Shown here: in pieces, positions 4,640-8,199 of the stretch
Layout of the letters: each line of letters begins with the position of its first letter
Position numbering within the stretch: position 1 is the first letter of the stretch
NCBI GenBank assembly: GCA_964421785.1
Contig: CAYQZG010000167.1
Span: 1-8,199 of the forward strand
Direction: 5' to 3'
DNA: 8,199 bases
From: SKLM01 sp964421785
GTDB lineage: Bacteria > Chloroflexota > Anaerolineae > B4-G1
Program-made: the position numbers and the translations under genes
Notes under the pieces: generated by a model
Database searches by the model: none
Seen by the model: the letters and a program-made list of their open reading frames with translations, nothing else
What the model was told of the DNA's origin: nothing

Positions 4640-6415
4640 ATGATAGGATCGATGCGTCGAGATAGCAGGCCAGATCCGGGTCGGCGCTCCTGTGTGCTGG
4701 TCGTGTTCGTCCTTTCTCTCATCGTCTGCCTGGGTAGTGTGTTGGTGGCAATCCTCGTCGGGGGGCGCGTGTGGAACACGCTGGCTACACCCGTGGAGGT
4801 CGAAAAGGGCGCGCTGTGGCCCCCGGCTAGTGCCACGCTCACAGTTGCTGCGTCGCCTGGGATGCGGGACATGCTCGATGCCTTGGCCGCCGATTTCAAC
4901 GCTCAGGGAGAGTCGACGCCCGACGGTCAGACCATGGAGGTGCGGACGGTCGAGCTGTCCCCCCAGGAGATGGTGGATCAGAGCCTGCATGGGCCGTCGT
5001 TCCAGGCCTTGGCCCCCGATAGCAGCCTGTGGCTGAATCAACTGGAGCGCCGATGGGCCGCCCTCAAGGATGAGGAGCAGGGCGCGGGTGACGAGCCGCT
5101 GATTCCGATCGGGAATCGGCGCACCAGCACGGTGGTACGCTACGCGGCTAGCCCTGTTGTGATCGCTGCCTGGGAGGACGTGGCCCGCGAGCTGGGCTGG
5201 CCCGAGCAGTCTATTGGCTGGGAGGAGATTCAGCGGAAGGCGACGGAGGATGCAGACTTCAAGTGGAACCACCCCAGCACCAGCCACGCCAGCGGGCTGT
5301 TGGCCACGTTGGCTGAGTTCTACGCTGGAGCAGGCCTGACGCGAGGGCTTACGGAGGAGGACGCTACGGACCAGCGGACGCTGGATTACGTCCAGGCGGT
5401 GGAGTCTACTGTGCGCTTCTACGGCGAGAGTGAGGACGTGATCGTCGAGCAGCTAGCGGCAGAGGGGCGGGGCTTTCTGGACGCTTTCGTGGCCCAGGAG
5501 CAAGTGGTAGTGAGCTGGAACGAGACGCATGCGGGCGAGCGCTTGATTGCTATCTACCCCGCCGAGGGGACGCTCTGGACCGATCATCCCCTTGCCCTGC
5601 TGGCTTTGGGCGGCGTGGACGAGACGGCGGTCACCGACAACCAGCGGCGCGTCTTTCACGCCTTTGCGCAGTTCCTGACGGCACCCAATGCCCAGCGCCG
5701 GTTGCTGAGCGCGGGTTATCGCCCGGCCGATCTGAGCATACCTTTGGATCAGGAGGGAAGCCCTTTCGCCGACAGTGATGCGGTGGATTGGCGTCAGCCC
5801 CAGACGACGCTCCAAATTCCATCGCCTTCGGTGGTCGAGGTCGTGCAGAACGTCTGGTGGTACACCAAGCGGCCCACCAACGTCTACTTGGTGGTGGATA
5901 CGAGCGGCAGCATGGGTGGGGAGAAGCTGGCGCTCACCCAGGCGGCACTGAAGGCGTTCGTGACTCAGATTCGGGGGGATCGGGATCGGGTGGGGCTCAT
6001 CGAGTTCGGCACCGGCATCAAGTCGGTCGCGGAACTGCAGCCGTTGGACGACGCCCGCCGCCAAGACCTGATGGGGCGGATCGACCGGATGGAGGCCGAC
6101 GGTGAGACAGCGCTGCTCGACGCCGTCTGGCACGGCTATGAAAGCCTTCAGCGGACCGCGGATGGTGAAGCGATCAACGCTCTGGTGGTGATGACCGACG
6201 GTCAGGAGAATGCCAGTGAGAGCGGTATCGCCGATCTCCTCTGGCGCTTTGAGCAGGAGGGGGCCGTCGATGTGGTGGTCTTCACCATCGCTTTTGGGAG
6301 GGGGGCAGACGAGAGTCTGCTGGAGCGCATCGCCGAAGCGGGCAACGGTCAGTTCCGCCGCGCTGACCAGACGGATATTGAGGAGCTTTACAGGATCATA
6401 TCGACGTATTTCTGA
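4640..6415 (+). CDS. Membrane-anchored solute-binding domain fused to a von Willebrand factor A domain (SBP2-VWA)
   Basis: With the ATG at 4640 the product is 591 aa. I prefer this start to upstream TTG 4607 because GGAG at 4628-4631 lies eight bases before it and the gene then follows SBP1 by five bases. An Arg-rich N-terminus precedes a TM helix (about 18-41). Cys30 is not in a good lipobox (preceded by LIV), so anchoring is probably by the helix. Residues 60-390 form an SBP-like domain paralogous to SBP1, closing with QFLTAPNAQRRLLSAGYRPAD (344-364). Residues 413-591 are a VWA domain with a complete MIDAS: Asp420, Ser422, Ser424, Thr490 and Asp520 (in DTSGSMGG, ETALLDA and VMTDGQEN). VWA domains bind protein partners through a divalent metal ion, so this protein probably has both a small-ligand and a protein-binding module outside the membrane. 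Partner and ligand are unknown. Confidence 0.88.
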   Translation: MIGSMRRDSRPDPGRRSCVLVVFVLSLIVCLGSVLVAILVGGRVWNTLATPVEVEKGALWPPASATLTVAASPGMRDMLDALAADFNAQGESTPDGQTMEVRTVELSPQEMVDQSLHGPSFQALAPDSSLWLNQLERRWAALKDEEQGAGDEPLIPIGNRRTSTVVRYAASPVVIAAWEDVARELGWPEQSIGWEEIQRKATEDADFKWNHPSTSHASGLLATLAEFYAGAGLTRGLTEEDATDQRTLDYVQAVESTVRFYGESEDVIVEQLAAEGRGFLDAFVAQEQVVVSWNETHAGERLIAIYPAEGTLWTDHPLALLALGGVDETAVTDNQRRVFHAFAQFLTAPNAQRRLLSAGYRPADLSIPLDQEGSPFADSDAVDWRQPQTTLQIPSPSVVEVVQNVWWYTKRPTNVYLVVDTSGSMGGEKLALTQAALKAFVTQIRGDRDRVGLIEFGTGIKSVAELQPLDDARRQDLMGRIDRMEADGETALLDAVWHGYESLQRTADGEAINALVVMTDGQENASESGIADLLWRFEQEGAVDVVVFTIAFGRGADESLLERIAEAGNGQFRRADQTDIEELYRIISTYF

Positions 6416-6468
6416 GATTCGCATGCCTTTTCGCTCGAAACGTGTGCTCGCTGACTCGCTGAGCGTGC

Positions 6469-6481
6469 ACGGCTAAGCCGT
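6469..6481 (+). promoter_or_regulatory. Short perfect dyad between SBP2-VWA and the coiled-coil gene
   Basis: ACGGCT-A-AGCCGT is a 13-base perfect inverted repeat in the 83-bp spacer. As RNA it would form only a 4-bp stem with a 5-base loop, so an operator is more plausible than a terminator. No T-run follows. Confidence 0.25.
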
Positions 6482-6498
6482 TCCCTGACTTGGTAGCT

Positions 6499-7320
6499 AT
6501 GGCTACGACACGGTCTGAACTCCAGAAAGAGGCTCAGAGCGCGATTCTGCAGTACGCGTTCTTCCGCTGGGAGAGCGCGGTGGTGCTGGCCGGCACGATT
6601 GTGCTGACGCTGCTGCTGCCGCGCCCCTTCCCGTGGTGGCCAGTGTGGGGCTGGCCGCTCCTGGGCGTGCTGGGAGTGGCTGGAATCTTCATCTCCAGCC
6701 TGACCGACGCCGAGGCGAACGCCGAGGTGCTGTTGGCGCTCTTTCAGCAGCAGTTCGACCCGTATGAGATTGAGGATCAGGCGCTACGGCAAGAGGTGGA
6801 AAGCGCACTGACCTATCAGCGGCGCATCGAAACGCTGATCAGAGAGCAACGGCCCGGCGTGCTGCAGGATCGGCTGGAGGACACGGCCAATCAGCTCAGC
6901 GACTGGATTGCCAACATCCACAGGCTTGCTTCGAAGTTGGATGCTTACCGGCGCGACGAGTTGCTGGCCCATGAGCGGGAGACAGTGCCACGGGAGATCG
7001 AGGAGCTTTCGGCACGACGCAAGCGGGAGCACGATGCAGAGGTCCGGGAGGATCTGAACCGCGTGTTGGAGAGCAAGGGGAAACAGTGGCAGACGCTACG
7101 CGCGTTAGACAGAAGAATGAAGCAGGCCGAACTGCGGCTGGAACAGAGTACAACGGCGCTCTCCACGGTCTACAGCCAGGTCCAACTGGTCAGCGCACGG
7201 GACGTCGGCAGTGGGCGCTCCGAACGGCTGGAGGCCGACATCCGTGAGGAGATCGATCAACTGAACGACCTGATCAGCAGTATCAACGAGATCTCTGAAC
7301 AGGCGAAGGGACGCTTCTGA
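6499..7320 (+). CDS. Two-TM coiled-coil membrane protein of unknown function
   Basis: Not recognised as a named family. ATG at 6499 gives 273 aa; an upstream in-frame TTG (6490) would add three residues and has no better ribosome site. In either case the Shine-Dalgarno is weak (GGTAG, too close), so translation may be low or depend on context. A soluble segment (1-25) leads into a membrane hairpin: TM1 about 26-40, a Trp/Pro-rich turn (PFPWWPVWGWP, 43-53) and TM2 about 54-68. From about 85 to 270 the sequence is almost continuous charged helix with coiled-coil character and no Cys. Both termini should face the cytoplasm, where the coiled coil could contact PspA. The topology loosely resembles XpaC-like partners of TelA and PspA systems, but I see no diagnostic motif. 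The same orientation and an 83-bp spacing suggest the same operon as SBP2-VWA. Confidence 0.72.
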   Translation: MATTRSELQKEAQSAILQYAFFRWESAVVLAGTIVLTLLLPRPFPWWPVWGWPLLGVLGVAGIFISSLTDAEANAEVLLALFQQQFDPYEIEDQALRQEVESALTYQRRIETLIREQRPGVLQDRLEDTANQLSDWIANIHRLASKLDAYRRDELLAHERETVPREIEELSARRKREHDAEVREDLNRVLESKGKQWQTLRALDRRMKQAELRLEQSTTALSTVYSQVQLVSARDVGSGRSERLEADIREEIDQLNDLISSINEISEQAKGRF

Positions 7321-7324
7321 TTCC

Positions 7325-7348
7325 CACGGTAGGGAGTTGCGAACCGTG
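7325..7348 (+). promoter_or_regulatory. Inverted repeat after the coiled-coil gene
   Basis: CACGGT (7325-7330) and ACCGTG (7343-7348) flank 12 bases, starting five bases after the stop codon. No T-run follows, so it is at best a weak or factor-dependent terminator, or an operator for the next gene. No convincing promoter hexamers are seen in 7349-7435. Confidence 0.3.
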
Positions 7349-7435
7349 AATGCGTTGGGGACGGTGTACGGAAAGAGGGTCCAGTTGGGATCGATGGAAG
7401 ACAGGGGTTGCAAGTAAGCGGAGGATGACCGACAA

Positions 7436-8199
7436 ATGAGGAGAGGTACCCTTCCAGTGATAGTCCTGTTGCTCGTCGCGAGTTTGTTGTTCGCGAGTTG
7501 CAGTGCCGGACAGACGCCGAGCAAGGGAGATGCTGTGGTTTACGTCGCAGTGCCACTTAGTGGCTTTATGGCGAACGGCGGCCAGACGGTGCTGGGGGGA
7601 GTGCGGCTGGCAGCCGAGGAGATCAACCGCAGCGGCGGCTTGTTGGGGTATCGCGTCGTGATCCGTCCTCTGGACGACGAGGCCGACAGTGACGTGGCTG
7701 TCTCACAGGTGGAGGAGATCCGCCAGGCTGTGAGCCGGGGCGAGCGCATCGTGGCCGTGGTCGGCCATTTGAACAGCGGCCAGACGCTTGCCGCGATGGA
7801 GCACTACCGGGGATTGGACCTGGTGGTGATCACGCCGACCTCTTCGGAGAAGAGTCTCACGGAGCGCGGCTATCGAAACTTCTTCCGCGTCAACGCCGAC
7901 GATACGGTGCAGGCGGCCGTCGATGCCCGCTTTCTGACCGAGGATTTGGGTGCCGAGCGGGTGGCCGTGATCCACAACGACACCGAATACGGTCGAGGCC
8001 TGGCTGACCTATTGATTGAGGAGCTGGAAGGGCGAGGCGCCGATGCGGTGCTCAAGCTGGAGGTGGCGGAGGGCCAGAGCCGGTATGAGCGCGAGGTGGC
8101 TGAGGTAGCTGCGGCTCAGCCCGATGCCCTCTTCTACGCCGGCTATGAGATCGAGGCTCCCTACCTGCGCCTGGCCTTGGTCGAGGCAGGCGTGGACGT
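7436..8199 (+). CDS. Branched-chain amino-acid-type ABC substrate-binding lipoprotein, partial (3' end beyond window)
   Basis: An open frame of 254 codons from ATG 7436 to the window edge without a stop, about two thirds of a typical 370-420-aa family member. The signal peptide MRRGTLPVIVLLLVASLLFASC ends in a lipobox-like FASC with Cys22 as the acylation site, so the mature protein would be membrane-tethered outside the cell. The body matches the LivJ/LivK (Peripla_BP_6) family: VPLSGFMANGGQ and GVRLAAEEINRSGGLLG, VVGHLNSGQT (108-117) with Ser114 as a likely ligand contact, ITPTSSEKSLTERGY (132-146), and VIHNDTEYGRGLA near 177-190. The substrate cannot be assigned; members bind amino acids, amides or urea. 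GGAGG (7420-7424) is 11 bases upstream, a long spacing. LivHMGF genes would be expected downstream if it is a transporter, but are outside the window. Confidence 0.9.
   Translation, partial: MRRGTLPVIVLLLVASLLFASCSAGQTPSKGDAVVYVAVPLSGFMANGGQTVLGGVRLAAEEINRSGGLLGYRVVIRPLDDEADSDVAVSQVEEIRQAVSRGERIVAVVGHLNSGQTLAAMEHYRGLDLVVITPTSSEKSLTERGYRNFFRVNADDTVQAAVDARFLTEDLGAERVAVIHNDTEYGRGLADLLIEELEGRGADAVLKLEVAEGQSRYEREVAEVAAAQPDALFYAGYEIEAPYLRLALVEAGVD

Noticed and set aside
4454..5287. 277-codon open frame on the minus strand
   Set aside because: It overlaps the end of SBP1 and the start of SBP2 in antisense, has no ribosome site and resembles no family.
5453..6424. 323-codon open frame on the minus strand
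   Set aside because: Antisense to the VWA domain, where the + frame has a complete MIDAS. The minus product is His/Pro-rich and low in recognisable motifs, typical of a shadow frame in high-GC DNA.
7425..7439. Four-codon frame (ATG 7425) whose TGA overlaps the lipoprotein start as ATGA
   Set aside because: GGAGG touches the ATG with no spacing, so initiation there is unlikely. The same GGAGG can serve ATG 7436, though at a long spacing. Probably chance.

Overview
The window is high-GC bacterial DNA with every supported gene on the + strand and an internal scaffold gap of exactly 100 Ns (3227-3326). That number suggests a placeholder in a draft or metagenome assembly, not a measured length. 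The gene mix (a PspA homologue, membrane-anchored solute-binding proteins, one of them fused to a von Willebrand factor A domain, a LivJ/K-type lipoprotein, and a GTRARGC heptamer tandem repeat) most resembles Chloroflexota (Anaerolineae-like) genomes. This placement is an inference from gene content; there is no rRNA or marker gene here to prove it.

Region 1 (1-904) is a small selfish-element locus. A 185-aa HUH/Y1 transposase of the REP-associated tyrosine transposase (RAYT) type at 283-840 is flanked by seven short palindromic elements with one shared layout: a CGCTC box, three free bases, a 6-nt arm, a 6-nt loop and a 6-nt arm. Two lie in one orientation and five in the other. The first four form two inverted pairs inside a 119-bp tandem duplication, much like the BIMEs of Gammaproteobacteria.

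Region 2 (941-2247) is a stand-alone gene for a DUF711/UPF0210 protein. It has a good extended -10 promoter at 941-969, a 5'-UTR dyad and a strong Shine-Dalgarno.

Region 3 (2248-7320) looks like an envelope-stress or surface-sensing cluster. It holds pspA, the gap in the heptamer repeat, a membrane-anchored solute-binding-like protein (SBP1), a paralogue of it carrying a C-terminal VWA domain with a complete MIDAS (SBP2-VWA), and a two-TM coiled-coil protein. SBP1 and SBP2 are adjacent (5 nt apart) and align almost gaplessly by residue number. SBP1 ends at the point where the VWA domain of SBP2 begins. PspA and the coiled-coil protein would be cytoplasmic or peripheral, while the two SBP proteins face outward, so the set could couple an external ligand or adhesion signal to membrane maintenance. 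That functional picture is inference.

Region 4 (7436-8199) is the 5' part of a lipoprotein of the branched-chain amino-acid binding family (Peripla_BP_6), which runs off the end of the window. No ABC permease or ATPase gene is visible next to any of the three binding proteins.
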